Shown piece after piece: positions 49,401 to 57,156 of a stretch of 64,000 nt of DNA; position 1 is the stretch's first letter, and every line of letters begins with the position of its first letter. This stretch comes from Tritrichomonas musculus (taxonomy: Eukaryota; Parabasalia; Tritrichomonadida; Tritrichomonadidae): positions 2,480,001-2,544,000 of the forward strand of contig JAPFFF010000010.1 of assembly GCA_039105265.1 (NCBI GenBank), written 5' to 3'. The notes beneath the pieces were generated by a model, which worked only from the letters and a program-made list of their open reading frames with translations, had not been told where the DNA came from and ran no database searches. The translations under genes and the position numbers were made by a program.

Positions 49401-49711
49401 TACTTATAAGTTCCATCAAGTGCAATTGCTTTAACAATAGGTCTTCCAACATTTTTCTTTTTATGTATCTGTCGTAGTGCTTCCGTAAATGCGTACCTCT
49501 TATCTTCATCTTGATTGATGTCTGTAGCAAAACCAATACCTTGTCCTGCAGGAATCATGAGCTTCCTCATTTCTTCTTTAAATTTGTCTTTCTTTTGGTA
49601 TTGTTTTGCACGTCGATTATATTCACGACGAAACTGTGATTTTGTATCAGCATAGACATCTCCAATAGCATCTAAAAAATTATCTTCAATGTCCTTGTTC
49701 ATGTTTAACAT
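46427..49711 (-). CDS. Polinton protein-primed DNA polymerase B
   Basis: A 1094-residue family B polymerase of the protein-primed type. Exonuclease motifs: YSDFETNS near residue 425, YFHNLKYDACFF near 490, and YCFKDCIVLMKGM. Polymerase motifs: A, DFDAVSLYPSAMY (about 714), B, KLLLNSIYGKS (about 858), and C, YQDTDSMHV (about 950). The N-terminal 400 residues form a separate module containing GSFFPYINLSPIDLSTYQIF followed by NYRDNCFVYACIQSGVF, a pattern that also occurs in the relic at 8374-9792. It copies the element's DNA using a terminal protein as primer, as known for the family. Start at the first ATG after an in-frame TTG; ATG at 49702 is an alternative. Tail-to-tail with the plus-strand gene at 45694. 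Confidence 0.95.
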   Translation of the reverse strand: MLNMNKDIEDNFLDAIGDVYADTKSQFRREYNRRAKQYQKKDKFKEEMRKLMIPAGQGIGFATDINQDEDKRYAFTEALRQIHKKKNVGRPIVKAIALDGTYKYFTLSDKHNIESTLGHITGELDLSEDQSDTNPYISNMFIPVRYEVQFIDMNKTNDGVHFRTKMQDMDTHEIYDDEVEIDEDYRNTPEGSFFPYINLSPIDLSTYQIFHEVRKENYRDNCFVYACIQSGVFTDDEIDDLRFFVQTRAIPNNKIEEVAKKFKCNFSIIRIVEQPDKYKYETRINTRKKKWSVDFKREVNLILFKDHYMLNRKIPCTLFYLQHYEELDRTFAYMPFDKRCMIARLEKNGKTVKDYKHEGIKPITFFQKMFELHLFEEIKACEMDIINTTEYEHVNDYVSLEYNAEQSTRLIENNKKKQNTWSRIYYSDFETNSTVSPHIPYLNCTIFRDGANIHKISIQGEDCGQKLLNYLWSGSLTYFHNLKYDACFFINTPGWDTQITERSGTVLQIIMTLFEEGTRKVKKRLTFRNSYSIIPQALSKFATMFNLNVHKEVMAYKLYTQENIQRRIVDATEFQQQYIDENADKLSKAQLDANCKQIIENAKIANCYNDGKIDIIKYAIFYCFKDCIVLMKGMEKFNEDLKAVFKETKTDMYGVHDFISISAIGYCFAKKYGCFDGCYELSGKCQDFIQRCVSGGRTMTAGNEKQYIEGKIQDFDAVSLYPSAMYVMDGIPLGRPKVIPQGTTHEQLMQYDTFFIEVNIKKLECKSKEPYKFGQVFTRNEAGSKIFGNFLVDHYYIDKVGLMDLFEFYDVEYELIRGYYFDEGFNKKINEFIEKLFNLRASYKKQKNPLEQTIKLLLNSIYGKSILKATKTETKTVPKSQLYKYLWRNYNFIKEVVEDANIDKCYVKKLKPINDHFNLPQFGASVLSWSKHLMNRVMATAEQAGIPIFYQDTDSMHVLEKDVPRIADLFQFKYHQPLIGKNMCQFHNDFDEFEGSQGEIHSRKLIALGKKSYLDILVDEQGNEGYHIRLKGIPKQVILNKCKRMDISVEELFERMHEGESMTFDLLDGSNAFRKSKTFQQTNLPKFARTLRFT

Positions 49712-49785
49712 AAAATAAAAGTGAAACGATAAAAATAAAAACAAAGAAAAAGTTAAAAAAATTATTTTTTTAGTTATGACCTATC

Positions 49786-51207
49786 TTATTGGGGGTAATC
49801 ATCATCATCAACGACATTATCATCGAGATGTGGAAAATGATATTGGAACTCATTTCCTTTCACCTTCGATTCAGAGTTCCGTTGAATTTCGTTCTTCTCC
49901 ATTGATTCACCCCATTGCCTCATGGCTTTCAGCACTTGCTTCGGTGATTGCTTCCTTCCACTTCTCTCGAAGCTGCATGCTTTGTCCAACTTCTCTTTCT
50001 CTTCTTGTGATAAGTATTGTCGAAGATGATAAACGCAATTGGACAACTTCCATCCATAGGACTTGAACACGCTCGTCTGATCTGGTGCTTTTTTCTTGTC
50101 ATATGATTCAACAGCTTCCAACATGTTTCGAAGATAATCAGCTTCTTTCATCATCAAGTTCGATCTTGCCAACTTTTCAGCAAATGCATCATCTGTTGGA
50201 GGACCAGCTTGTTGAGCATTTTTGAGATCTGACACGTCCTTCTTTAGATCGTGAATTTTGTTAATGTACTTCGCCACCTTTTTTGGAGTAAGTTCCAATT
50301 TCATCAGCTCGAGTGCGTATTCGTCGTTATTATCAATGTCTTTCCTGAGTTCTTCAGCATTGTGATTGATGTCTTCAATGTGAAATTCTACACCAGTCAT
50401 TTTCTCCTCCAACTTCGTTAATCGTTCTTTCAAGTTTTCATTTTCTTCTATTAATTGTTCCATTTCTTCTCGAAAGTCGAATGGACGAACATTATCCTCC
50501 TTATAATCACTATTGGATTTCATTTCATGAACACTTTTCGGTGGCTTATATGGTTCTTTGCGAGCTGGTGATGGTTCTTGTTCATGATCAACTTCTTCTT
50601 CTTCTCCTTCTATCTTTGTTTCTTCTTTTGGATTGGAACCGAGTTTTTGATTCTCGACAAATGCAGATGGTCTAGCGAGAACTCTTGGAGGTGGTGGTAT
50701 TTGTTGATTAGAAGGAGGTGGAGGAGGTGGAGGAACTTGTATTATATTATATGAGCGAGGTGGTGGAAAGACTTTATTGGAAATTGGAACATATGGAACA
50801 TATGGATTCTTCCTTCTTGCATCGTCTTCTTGCTTCAATCTTGCTAATGCTTCTTCTTCTTGCTGCTTCTTCAATCTAGCTGCTTCTTCTTCTTGTTGCT
50901 TCTTCAATCGAGCTGCTTCTTCTTCTTCTTGCTTCTTCTTCAATCTAGCTGCTTCTTCTTCTTCTTGCTTCTTCTTCAATCTAGCTGCTTCTTCTTCTTG
51001 CTGCTTCTTCTTCAATCTAGCTGCTGCTTCTTCTTGCTGCTTCATGATGAACAGTCGCATGGATTCGAGTTGTTCTGGGGTCATGTTCTTGAGCCAAACT
51101 TCTGTGGGTGGAGCTGATGGCGGATCTGATGGTGGAGCTTGTTGACCCGATTGCTCGATCGAGTCAAATAGACTAACATCGCTGTCTGAGCTGTAGTTGT
51201 ATGACAT
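49786..51207 (-). CDS. Polinton coiled-coil protein with 11-residue repeats
   Basis: A 473-residue hydrophilic protein of unknown role. Residues about 55-125 consist of about seven tandem 11-residue units QEEEAARLKKK (with slight length change), which at DNA level form a visible tandem repeat at about 50830-51050 (GCTGCTTCTTCTTCTTGC on the plus strand). Then follow a Pro-rich stretch (about 145-180, PPPPPPPSNQQIPPPP), an acidic/basic linker, a long coiled coil (about 250-330, MEQLIEENENLKERLTKLEEK) and a C-terminal helical domain (YGWKLSNCVYHLRQYLSQEEKEKLDKA). No membrane segment. It lies upstream of the polymerase on the same strand, with about 75 bp between. It could be a scaffold or DNA-packaging accessory, but nothing shows this directly. 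Confidence 0.8.
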   Translation of the reverse strand: MSYNYSSDSDVSLFDSIEQSGQQAPPSDPPSAPPTEVWLKNMTPEQLESMRLFIMKQQEEAAARLKKKQQEEEAARLKKKQEEEEAARLKKKQEEEEAARLKKQQEEEAARLKKQQEEEALARLKQEDDARRKNPYVPYVPISNKVFPPPRSYNIIQVPPPPPPPSNQQIPPPPRVLARPSAFVENQKLGSNPKEETKIEGEEEEVDHEQEPSPARKEPYKPPKSVHEMKSNSDYKEDNVRPFDFREEMEQLIEENENLKERLTKLEEKMTGVEFHIEDINHNAEELRKDIDNNDEYALELMKLELTPKKVAKYINKIHDLKKDVSDLKNAQQAGPPTDDAFAEKLARSNLMMKEADYLRNMLEAVESYDKKKAPDQTSVFKSYGWKLSNCVYHLRQYLSQEEKEKLDKACSFERSGRKQSPKQVLKAMRQWGESMEKNEIQRNSESKVKGNEFQYHFPHLDDNVVDDDDYPQ

Positions 51208-51397
51208 ACAAGTATAAAAATGATCTATTTTCTAGTTGATATCACTAAATTTTAAATTTCGTAGAAAAACTCGAAGGTGGATATTTTTCTTTGAAAAAGT
51301 TACATTAACTATAAAAATTCAAAAATTGAATTAAAAAAAATAAAATATATTGAAATTTTAAAAAAATATATTTATTAATATCACTATTATTTTATTA

Positions 51398-51823
51398 ATG
51401 ATGAATGAAGAAGAAGATAAAATAGAAGATATTTTACAAAAACAAACACCTCCTAAAGATCATGATTCATTCGACTACAAAATTAATATAAACATGTCGA
51501 AAAAAATATCTCAACTAAAAGTTGAAGATGATACATCAAATTTAAGAACGATGTGTGAAAATTATGCTCATGCTCTTGAAAATGATGCACATCGACTTCG
51601 AGCAAAACAAAAAAAGAGGTATGATGAATGGTTTGACAACCTCGAGAAAGATTGTTATCCTGCAAGAGACATTGTTAACTTGTACAACATGTTCTTTGGT
51701 CATGAACTATCTATTACTCGACTTGGTTTCGGGCATCTCGATGGAACAAAGAGACACTTTACACATAAGAAAGTGAAAAGAAACAAGAAGTTCATCACAA
51801 TGTACTACAAGAAAAATGAATAA
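51398..51823 (+). CDS. Polinton small hypothetical protein
   Basis: A 141-residue, strongly charged protein without recognised family. Its N-terminus is acidic, the middle is helical (NLRTMCENYAHALENDAHRL) and the end is basic (KRHFTHKKVKRNKKFITMYYKK), which could bind nucleic acid. It is one of the few plus-strand genes, divergent from the coiled-coil gene (190 bp between ATGs), and is followed directly by the 19-bp minisatellite. A second ATG at codon 2 could also serve as start. Confidence 0.6.
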   Translation: MMNEEEDKIEDILQKQTPPKDHDSFDYKININMSKKISQLKVEDDTSNLRTMCENYAHALENDAHRLRAKQKKRYDEWFDNLEKDCYPARDIVNLYNMFFGHELSITRLGFGHLDGTKRHFTHKKVKRNKKFITMYYKKNE

Positions 51824-51854
51824 CTAAAAAAAAAGTTTTTTTTTTAACTACATG

Positions 51855-52147
51855 TTTTTCCTCATAAGCTACCTTTTTCCTCATAAGCTACCTTTTTCCT
51901 CATAAGCTACCTTTTTCCTCATAAGCTACCTTTTTCCTCATAAGCTACCTTTTTCCTCATAAGCTACCTTTTTCCTCATAAGCTACCTTTTTCCTCATAA
52001 GCTACCTTTTTCCTCATAAGCTACCTTTTTCCTCATAAGCTACCTACCTTTTTCCTCATAAGCTACCTTTTTCCTCATAAGCTACCTTTTTCCTCATAAG
52101 CTACCTTTTTCCTCATAAGCTACCTCATTCTTCATAAGCTACCTTTT
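51855..52147. repeat. 19-bp minisatellite, about 15 copies
   Basis: Tandem copies of TTTTTCCTCATAAGCTACC run from 51855 to about 52147. Most copies are identical; the last ones carry a small insertion and a few changes. On the minus strand the unit reads GGTAGCTTATGAGGAAAAA, and the final copy forms the last codons (KVAYEE, stop) of the gene at 52125-52403. Confidence 0.95.
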
Positions 52148-52403
52148 TGCTTTCATACGACATTATTTTTTCCTTCATACTTTGTATTTCTCTTTTCTTT
52201 CTTTCACGATATGCCTTTTGCTGTTGTTTACGTGCTTCATTTCGTTCTTCAACTGTTGCATACTTTTGCTTTCTACCACGTTTTTCTGTTGTTTCAGTTT
52301 TTGCAGTATCAATATTTTTGAGGTTGTTGTTACTCTTGGACTTCTTCAACTTCTTGATGATAGCTGTTTCCTTGAACTCACCCAAATCTAAATTTTGGCT
52401 CAT
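52125..52403 (-). CDS. Polinton small basic protein, GRxxKY/bZIP-like motif
   Basis: A 92-residue basic protein. The central motif RGRKQKYATVEERNEARKQQ followed by QKAYRERKKREIQ is of the GRxxKYxTxEER...YRERK type seen in short basic proteins of fungi, protists and large DNA viruses, and also recalls a bZIP basic region, though no clear leucine zipper follows. DNA binding is therefore plausible. The 3' end (ESKKVAYEE) lies in the 19-bp minisatellite, so the protein tail and the repeat share an origin. I chose the ATG at 52403 (MSQNLDLGEF); the frame is open further. It is divergent from the plus-strand gene at 52480, with 76 bp between the ATGs. Confidence 0.65.
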   Translation of the reverse strand: MSQNLDLGEFKETAIIKKLKKSKSNNNLKNIDTAKTETTEKRGRKQKYATVEERNEARKQQQKAYRERKKREIQSMKEKIMSYESKKVAYEE

Positions 52404-52479
52404 GATTTCATTCGAGAAAAAAAATTGAATTATTTTTGAAAATTGAATATTCGCAAACAAAATCACTTCATTTTTTAAA

Positions 52480-52851
52480 ATGTCGCGTTCTGGAAATGAC
52501 TTCAAAGAATTCCAAAAACAGCAAAAGCTAGCTATCAAAAATGCTCATGTTGAAATAGCCAATGCTATTAAAGAGGTGATATTTCTGTTCAACCAAAAAA
52601 TAATAAACTCGACATCATCTAATGTCTGCACCATCTATGACCCTTTGATACAAGCAAACATGAACAAGATTGCTGAAGCACTTACTCAAATGAATCTCAC
52701 TACCTGCGAGGTTTTTCATAAAAAGATTCCTCAATCTACAACACCAAAATCTATTGGCTTTCACGTGCCTATAGTGCCTGACTCGCAAGAGACACAAGAA
52801 GAAGATGATGAAGATGAACAAGAAGCTTCATCTCCAAAAGACAAGGAGTAA
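52480..52851 (+). CDS. Polinton small hypothetical protein
   Basis: A 123-residue protein, not recognised. The first 80 residues are helical (FKEFQKQQKLAIKNAHVEIA, and NMNKIAEALTQMNLTTCEVF), the last 25 acidic (QEEDDEDEQEASSP) and probably disordered. It lies on the plus strand and is convergent with the hypothetical gene at 52904-53428. The ATG at 52480 is the first in frame. Confidence 0.6.
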   Translation: MSRSGNDFKEFQKQQKLAIKNAHVEIANAIKEVIFLFNQKIINSTSSNVCTIYDPLIQANMNKIAEALTQMNLTTCEVFHKKIPQSTTPKSIGFHVPIVPDSQETQEEDDEDEQEASSPKDKE

Positions 52852-52903
52852 GAGTAAAAAATAATTACTTCTAATTTTAAGTTTTTTTTATATATGTCTT
52901 TTT

Positions 52904-53428
52904 TTATACTATGCAATATTTTAAGCATACATGATAATTATTAACAAGCTCATTATATTCTTTATTATATACTTGTTTCAAGTCAATGACTACCTCTCCA
53001 TTATCTTTAATAATCTTAATAGCATCTATTTTTCTTATTGGATTGCTCTTAGCTGCACAACATCCAACATCTTCATTAAGTTGTACTTCAACCTCACTAA
53101 CATGTAGTATTGCTTTGATGATGTTGCTAAGAGATTCAATAGGTACTATGATGCATTTCTTTGATATAATGTTAGCTAGTAGTGCTTTGTCTTGATTAAG
53201 TAGTATTTGTGCATATGCTTCAAGTATAACATTACGTACATCTGGTTCAACTTCAACAGGTTCAGTTTGCACTCCAATGTCTCTTGTAATAACAATGTCT
53301 TCCTTGCCATCATCTCTCTTATTAATAATAATGTTGTTGTTGATGTTTGATGTAGATGATGCAGCTGCTGATGGTTCTAAAGATACATTTGCTTGAACTC
53401 CATTGGTTGTACCCCTCTTCTTAATCAT
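52904..53428 (-). CDS. Polinton hypothetical protein with GVQTE motif
   Basis: A 174-residue protein without recognised family. The N-terminal 60 residues are polar and disordered (Ala/Ser/Asn-rich), then RDIGVQTEPVEVEP, a short linear motif that recurs in two other proteins of this element and resembles the dynein light chain LC8 recognition pattern. The rest (about 70-174) is a small alpha/beta domain (LEAYAQILLNQDKALLANII). It is the first of a run of minus-strand genes that share tight spacing (22 bp to the next). Confidence 0.65.
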   Translation of the reverse strand: MIKKRGTTNGVQANVSLEPSAAASSTSNINNNIIINKRDDGKEDIVITRDIGVQTEPVEVEPDVRNVILEAYAQILLNQDKALLANIISKKCIIVPIESLSNIIKAILHVSEVEVQLNEDVGCCAAKSNPIRKIDAIKIIKDNGEVVIDLKQVYNKEYNELVNNYHVCLKYCIV

Positions 53429-53449
53429 TTAGGTTGGGAAAAAATAGGC

Positions 53450-53896
53450 TTAAAGTACTAAGTCTAGCTGTTCTCCAATAAACATGTCAAATGACTCAAT
53501 TTGATATTTCTGCTTGAGAGCATCGATTTTTGGTTTATGACTTGTAGGAGCAGCTGCAATGGAGTAGTTGTAGTATTTGATTCCTTGATACTCTTGAGTG
53601 GTAGTGTTTCCATTTATGTAGAACTCTTCGAAATCTTCAGTTATTTTTCTCCTTGAGTTAGGCTTAATAAATATTGAGTCAAGATCAAGTTCTTTGAGCT
53701 TATCTGGATAAAATCTGTGGCACTTGTCTTTTACCTTGATTGAGACATAGAGTACTTTGCCTAAATAACTCCATTCTCCTGTTTTCATTGGGTACTTGTC
53801 ACAAAGTATCGAGAAATTACATTGTTTAGTATTTGGAGCACATTTTGCGCGAAGTTCATTGACATAGTCATAGACGTTTCTTGTTGTCATTTTCAT
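53450..53896 (-). CDS. Polinton hypothetical protein
   Basis: A 148-residue protein of unknown function, mixed alpha/beta in pattern (TGEWSYLGKVLYVSIKVKDK). No signal, membrane segment or known motif. It lies 22 bp upstream of the gene at 52904-53428 in the same direction. An ATG at 53890 is an alternative start. Confidence 0.65.
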   Translation of the reverse strand: MKMTTRNVYDYVNELRAKCAPNTKQCNFSILCDKYPMKTGEWSYLGKVLYVSIKVKDKCHRFYPDKLKELDLDSIFIKPNSRRKITEDFEEFYINGNTTTQEYQGIKYYNYSIAAAPTSHKPKIDALKQKYQIESFDMFIGEQLDLVL

Positions 53897-53920
53897 CTGG
53901 ATAAAAAATTCAATAAAAAA

Positions 53921-54355
53921 TTAATATATGTTATTTTGGGTAAAGATATGTTGGGTAGGTCCATATCGAATATCTTGTTTATTATATTCTCTTGCTCTAC
54001 CTTGCATTGGTGGTTTCTCAGGCTTCTTAAGATATTTTGGTAAGAGAGGTACTGGTCTATCTTTTTCACCTATATGTCGATAAAAACCACCATCTGTAAT
54101 ACTAACAGGAGGTTCACGAACAGGTTTGGTTATATGTTCTCGAGTATCTGGAAATCTAACAGGGTCCTCATGTTCAATAATCTGGGTAGGTGGTCGATTA
54201 ATATATGGGTTGAAGGTTACAGAATAAGTATTAGTATTACTGAACACACCAAAATGTTGAAACTCTAAGTCCTTATTTTTCATGGTAGCTTCATTATACA
54301 TCATACCTTCTCTTCCAACAATCTCAGCATGTGGGCTTCTATAATCATTCGACAT
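53921..54355 (-). CDS. Polinton hypothetical protein, Pro-rich
   Basis: A 144-residue protein, unrecognised, rich in Pro, Arg and Tyr, with few predicted helices (FNPYINRPPTQIIEHEDPVR, REPPVSITDGGFYRHIGEKD). It lies directly downstream of the major capsid gene, 29 bp from its stop, which suggests a virion-associated role, but that is only context. I chose the ATG at 54355 (MSNDYRSPHAE); the frame is open slightly further upstream. Confidence 0.65.
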   Translation of the reverse strand: MSNDYRSPHAEIVGREGMMYNEATMKNKDLEFQHFGVFSNTNTYSVTFNPYINRPPTQIIEHEDPVRFPDTREHITKPVREPPVSITDGGFYRHIGEKDRPVPLLPKYLKKPEKPPMQGRAREYNKQDIRYGPTQHIFTQNNIY

Positions 54356-54384
54356 TTTCCAAAACATAAAAAACATACTTCTTT

Positions 54385-56067
54385 TTACTCAGGGGTTGTT
54401 AAATCATAAGGACCAATACGTACTGATGGTGGCATACCATTAGGTCTAATTAAGATACTAATTGATATATCTGTTAATAAGCATAATAATGGAGGTGTAT
54501 CTACTTCCTGTCTAAATGGATTATCTGCCTTTTGACTACATATCAATTCGAAGTTAATAGGTGCAAGACTTGAAAGACCTTGTTGATATGTTCCATCTGT
54601 TTCAGTAGGAAGACCTATGAAGAATGAGGACCTATCATTTGGATAATAGCCTGTTGTGTTTTCATTATATTGATACTCATTCGCTAAACTTGCAATAACC
54701 TCTTTATTAAATCCATTTTGCTCTCCATTCATGTTCATTGCATTCTGGCAATATTCGAGGAACTCTGGATACTTACCATTCGTACCAAATGCTTTAGCAG
54801 GAATATTATTGTAATTACCACAATTCATATGAAATGCTTCAAACATAGGATTCTTGAAGTATGTCTTATGCGTATGCTTGAGTGGGAATAAGCAAAACAT
54901 ACTATCTACAAAATTAGGTGTAATAGTAATAGTTGCTTTATCTTGTTCATTATTAAGAGGTCTTGTACAAGTGTAAAATGACATTATCTGTGTTGGGAAT
55001 GTAAGTGGATGTTGTGGGTTAGCATATCTTTGAACAAGTGCTGTATATACAGATTCATGAATACCAAAACAAGGTATAATACTCGCACATTCTTCAATGG
55101 AATAATCAACAACACTCCAAGTTCTCCAATCACTGTAAATAGTTCGGTCAACTCTTGCCTTAGTATTGTTAGCTCCTGCGACTTCATATGCTCCTCCATG
55201 ATTTTCACCAACAGGTGGAAGATTCTTGGGGTCATTAATCTTATCCATTGCTATTTTTTCGGTACTTGTCCACATCCATATTGGTTCTCCAATAGGTCGA
55301 AATTCATTGGTAATTTCATCAACATTGAAGTCTTTCATTATATGTGGATTAGCAACCAAGCTCTTTTCAAAACCAACTGGACAATATACCATACCAGCTG
55401 TTGAAAAGTATAGACGTAATTCGATTTTACCTGCAAATGCTGGCAAGTACTTGATATTAGATAAAGGTAGGAATCGTCGCAAATCAATCTTTAATCTAAT
55501 TGTTTCAGTGACAGAAGTCACATCTTTGTTAAGATTTGCAACAAAACCACATCTCCTTCCATGAGTATCATTCCAAATATCCTTATGTCTTGCTTTACTA
55601 TATATATCAGCTCTTTTAGTAACTTCATTTGCACAACATGCAGTTAAAAAGGATTCTTCACATCCAAAGTTCTGGGTATAAAGCGTCATACCATTAGCTA
55701 CAATTTCATACTTCTCAACAGCATCTCGAGCATCCTTAAAACCAAACCATACCTTACCAAAATTATAACCACTGACATTTTCTAAATCACTTAGAATTGG
55801 CTTGTCTATTTTTATCATCACTTTCATATCTGCTCGAATAAATCCATTATATATATCAGCAGTATTATGAGTATTAGGAGATATAATACATGTTGTATAT
55901 GAACCACTCTTAATTGGTGGTGATGGTGAATATGAAGTTTGTGGATTTAATGAGTATGCCTTATTTGTATCACTAAGTGCTATGCAATTATCGACAACAT
56001 CAAAGTAAGATGCAATCTGGGTACAAACCTCTGCTGAGGTTTTCATATAGGATTCCTTGTTGAGCAT
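54385..56067 (-). CDS. Polinton major capsid protein (double jelly-roll type, predicted)
   Basis: A 560-residue, beta-rich protein. Size, strand-rich pattern, and position in the order ATPase, small proteins, capsid match the double jelly-roll major capsid protein described for Polintons. Stretches consistent with this are IRADMKVMIKIDKPILSD, KVWFGFKDARDAVEKYEIV, LRLYFSTAGMVYCP and the late PINFELICSQKADNPFRQE. There is no signal peptide or membrane segment. The capsid assignment is from general pattern and gene order, not a measured match; a profile comparison with known Polinton capsids would decide it. A second ATG (MKTSAEVC) is close to the chosen start. Confidence 0.8.
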   Translation of the reverse strand: MLNKESYMKTSAEVCTQIASYFDVVDNCIALSDTNKAYSLNPQTSYSPSPPIKSGSYTTCIISPNTHNTADIYNGFIRADMKVMIKIDKPILSDLENVSGYNFGKVWFGFKDARDAVEKYEIVANGMTLYTQNFGCEESFLTACCANEVTKRADIYSKARHKDIWNDTHGRRCGFVANLNKDVTSVTETIRLKIDLRRFLPLSNIKYLPAFAGKIELRLYFSTAGMVYCPVGFEKSLVANPHIMKDFNVDEITNEFRPIGEPIWMWTSTEKIAMDKINDPKNLPPVGENHGGAYEVAGANNTKARVDRTIYSDWRTWSVVDYSIEECASIIPCFGIHESVYTALVQRYANPQHPLTFPTQIMSFYTCTRPLNNEQDKATITITPNFVDSMFCLFPLKHTHKTYFKNPMFEAFHMNCGNYNNIPAKAFGTNGKYPEFLEYCQNAMNMNGEQNGFNKEVIASLANEYQYNENTTGYYPNDRSSFFIGLPTETDGTYQQGLSSLAPINFELICSQKADNPFRQEVDTPPLLCLLTDISISILIRPNGMPPSVRIGPYDLTTPE

Positions 56068-56084
56068 TTTAGATGGAAAAAAAT

Positions 56085-56636
56085 TTACATCATATCTTCA
56101 AAGATGCGATTTCTCCTACCAATAGGTCTCATAGGTATATATTGAGGTTGTTGTTCTTCTTCATATTGTTGTGGCGGTTCTTCAGGAACATACTGTTGTC
56201 TTGGTTTACTCATCCTTTTATCAACAACCTCCTTTATCATACGTCTCTGTTCTTTCTTCTCTCGACTTATCTTCATTTCTTCACCTAGTGATTTTAGCTG
56301 TTTTAGTATTTCCTCATTCACAGTAGGGTCATAAACTTGGCTTTGTTGAGTTTTTCGAGGTTTTGGAGGTTTTCGTGCAGCTTTCGAACTTATTGGCTTT
56401 CTTGGCTTTTCTTCAAGTTCCTCATGTTCTTCACTGTCTGAGTTTTCTTGAGTTTCTTCGTTATTTTCACTTTCTGAGTTTTCTTGATATTCTCGAGTTA
56501 TTGGAGTTTTTCGCTGTTTTACAATATACTTGTCTTTGGTTTTTGTAGGTAAAACTTCCCAATCTGGGTCATCCCTTCCATTCAACCATTTATGAATAAC
56601 TGCAAGTCTCTTAGAACCTGTTAGATGTTTTGACAT
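56085..56636 (-). CDS. Polinton hydrophilic hypothetical protein
   Basis: A 183-residue highly charged protein, not recognised. Residues about 45-75 are acidic (ENSESENNEETQENSDSEEH), followed by a basic Pro/Lys stretch, a coiled-coil-like helix (EEILKQLKSLGEEMKISREK), and a Gln/Pro-rich tail ending in a basic GRRNRIFEDMM. It lies 17 bp upstream of the capsid gene on the same strand, in a position suited to a scaffold or minor virion protein, but this is context only. Confidence 0.65.
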   Translation of the reverse strand: MSKHLTGSKRLAVIHKWLNGRDDPDWEVLPTKTKDKYIVKQRKTPITREYQENSESENNEETQENSDSEEHEELEEKPRKPISSKAARKPPKPRKTQQSQVYDPTVNEEILKQLKSLGEEMKISREKKEQRRMIKEVVDKRMSKPRQQYVPEEPPQQYEEEQQPQYIPMRPIGRRNRIFEDMM

Positions 56637-56683
56637 TTAAAATAAACAAAAAAGTCCAAAAATTTAGTTTTTTTGAGTTTTCA

Positions 56684-57139
56684 TTAGATGTAGGTTCTCG
56701 CCCGATTGTTGGTAGTAAATTCACTCTCTTGTAATGATCTAGACGAAAATGCTGGCTTTTCAAGAGGTGCTCCAACTGAATCACCTTTTGCAGATTTATT
56801 AATTGATGATAAGGCAGTTTTCACTTTTCCTTCTGGGACATATTTTAATGCTGTGTCAGCTATATTTGCTATTTTATTTCTTGTACTATCGCTCAAGAAG
56901 CTTTCACCAAGACCTCTCGCAACTGAACCAATAACACCAGCATGCTTGGTTAATCCACCTGCTGAAGCATCTAATAGTTTACTTGCAAGACCTCCCGAAA
57001 AACTATCTGCTGCTCCCATTAATAACTTACCGCCTAGTCCTACTCCTCCTTTTATTATCTCTTGCCATGGAGAAAATTGTTGCTTTTTGGAATAATTTGG
57101 CTTCCAATAATCTTCTACTGAATGACGTTCAATTCCCAT
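56684..57139 (-). CDS. Polinton Gly/Ala-rich hypothetical protein
   Basis: A 151-residue protein, unrecognised. Residues about 30-85 are rich in Gly, Ala and Leu (GGVGLGGKLLMGAADSFSGG, then LASKLLDASAGGLTKHAG) and could form an amphipathic, membrane-active helix pair, as small virion proteins of related viruses often do. The C-terminus is polar. It lies between the ATPase and the charged protein upstream of the capsid gene. Role inferred only from context. Confidence 0.65.
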   Translation of the reverse strand: MGIERHSVEDYWKPNYSKKQQFSPWQEIIKGGVGLGGKLLMGAADSFSGGLASKLLDASAGGLTKHAGVIGSVARGLGESFLSDSTRNKIANIADTALKYVPEGKVKTALSSINKSAKGDSVGAPLEKPAFSSRSLQESEFTTNNRARTYI

Positions 57140-57156
57140 TTTTAAAAAATAAAAAA

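Noticed and set aside
50777-51145. Ser/Cys/Phe-rich plus-strand open frame that looks like a repeat membrane protein
   Set aside because: Antisense of the coiled-coil QEEEAARLKKK repeats of the Polinton gene.
51855-52147. CRISPR-like regular repeat array
   Set aside because: Units are directly adjacent with no spacers, the unit is only 19 bp, and the host is eukaryotic. It is a minisatellite.
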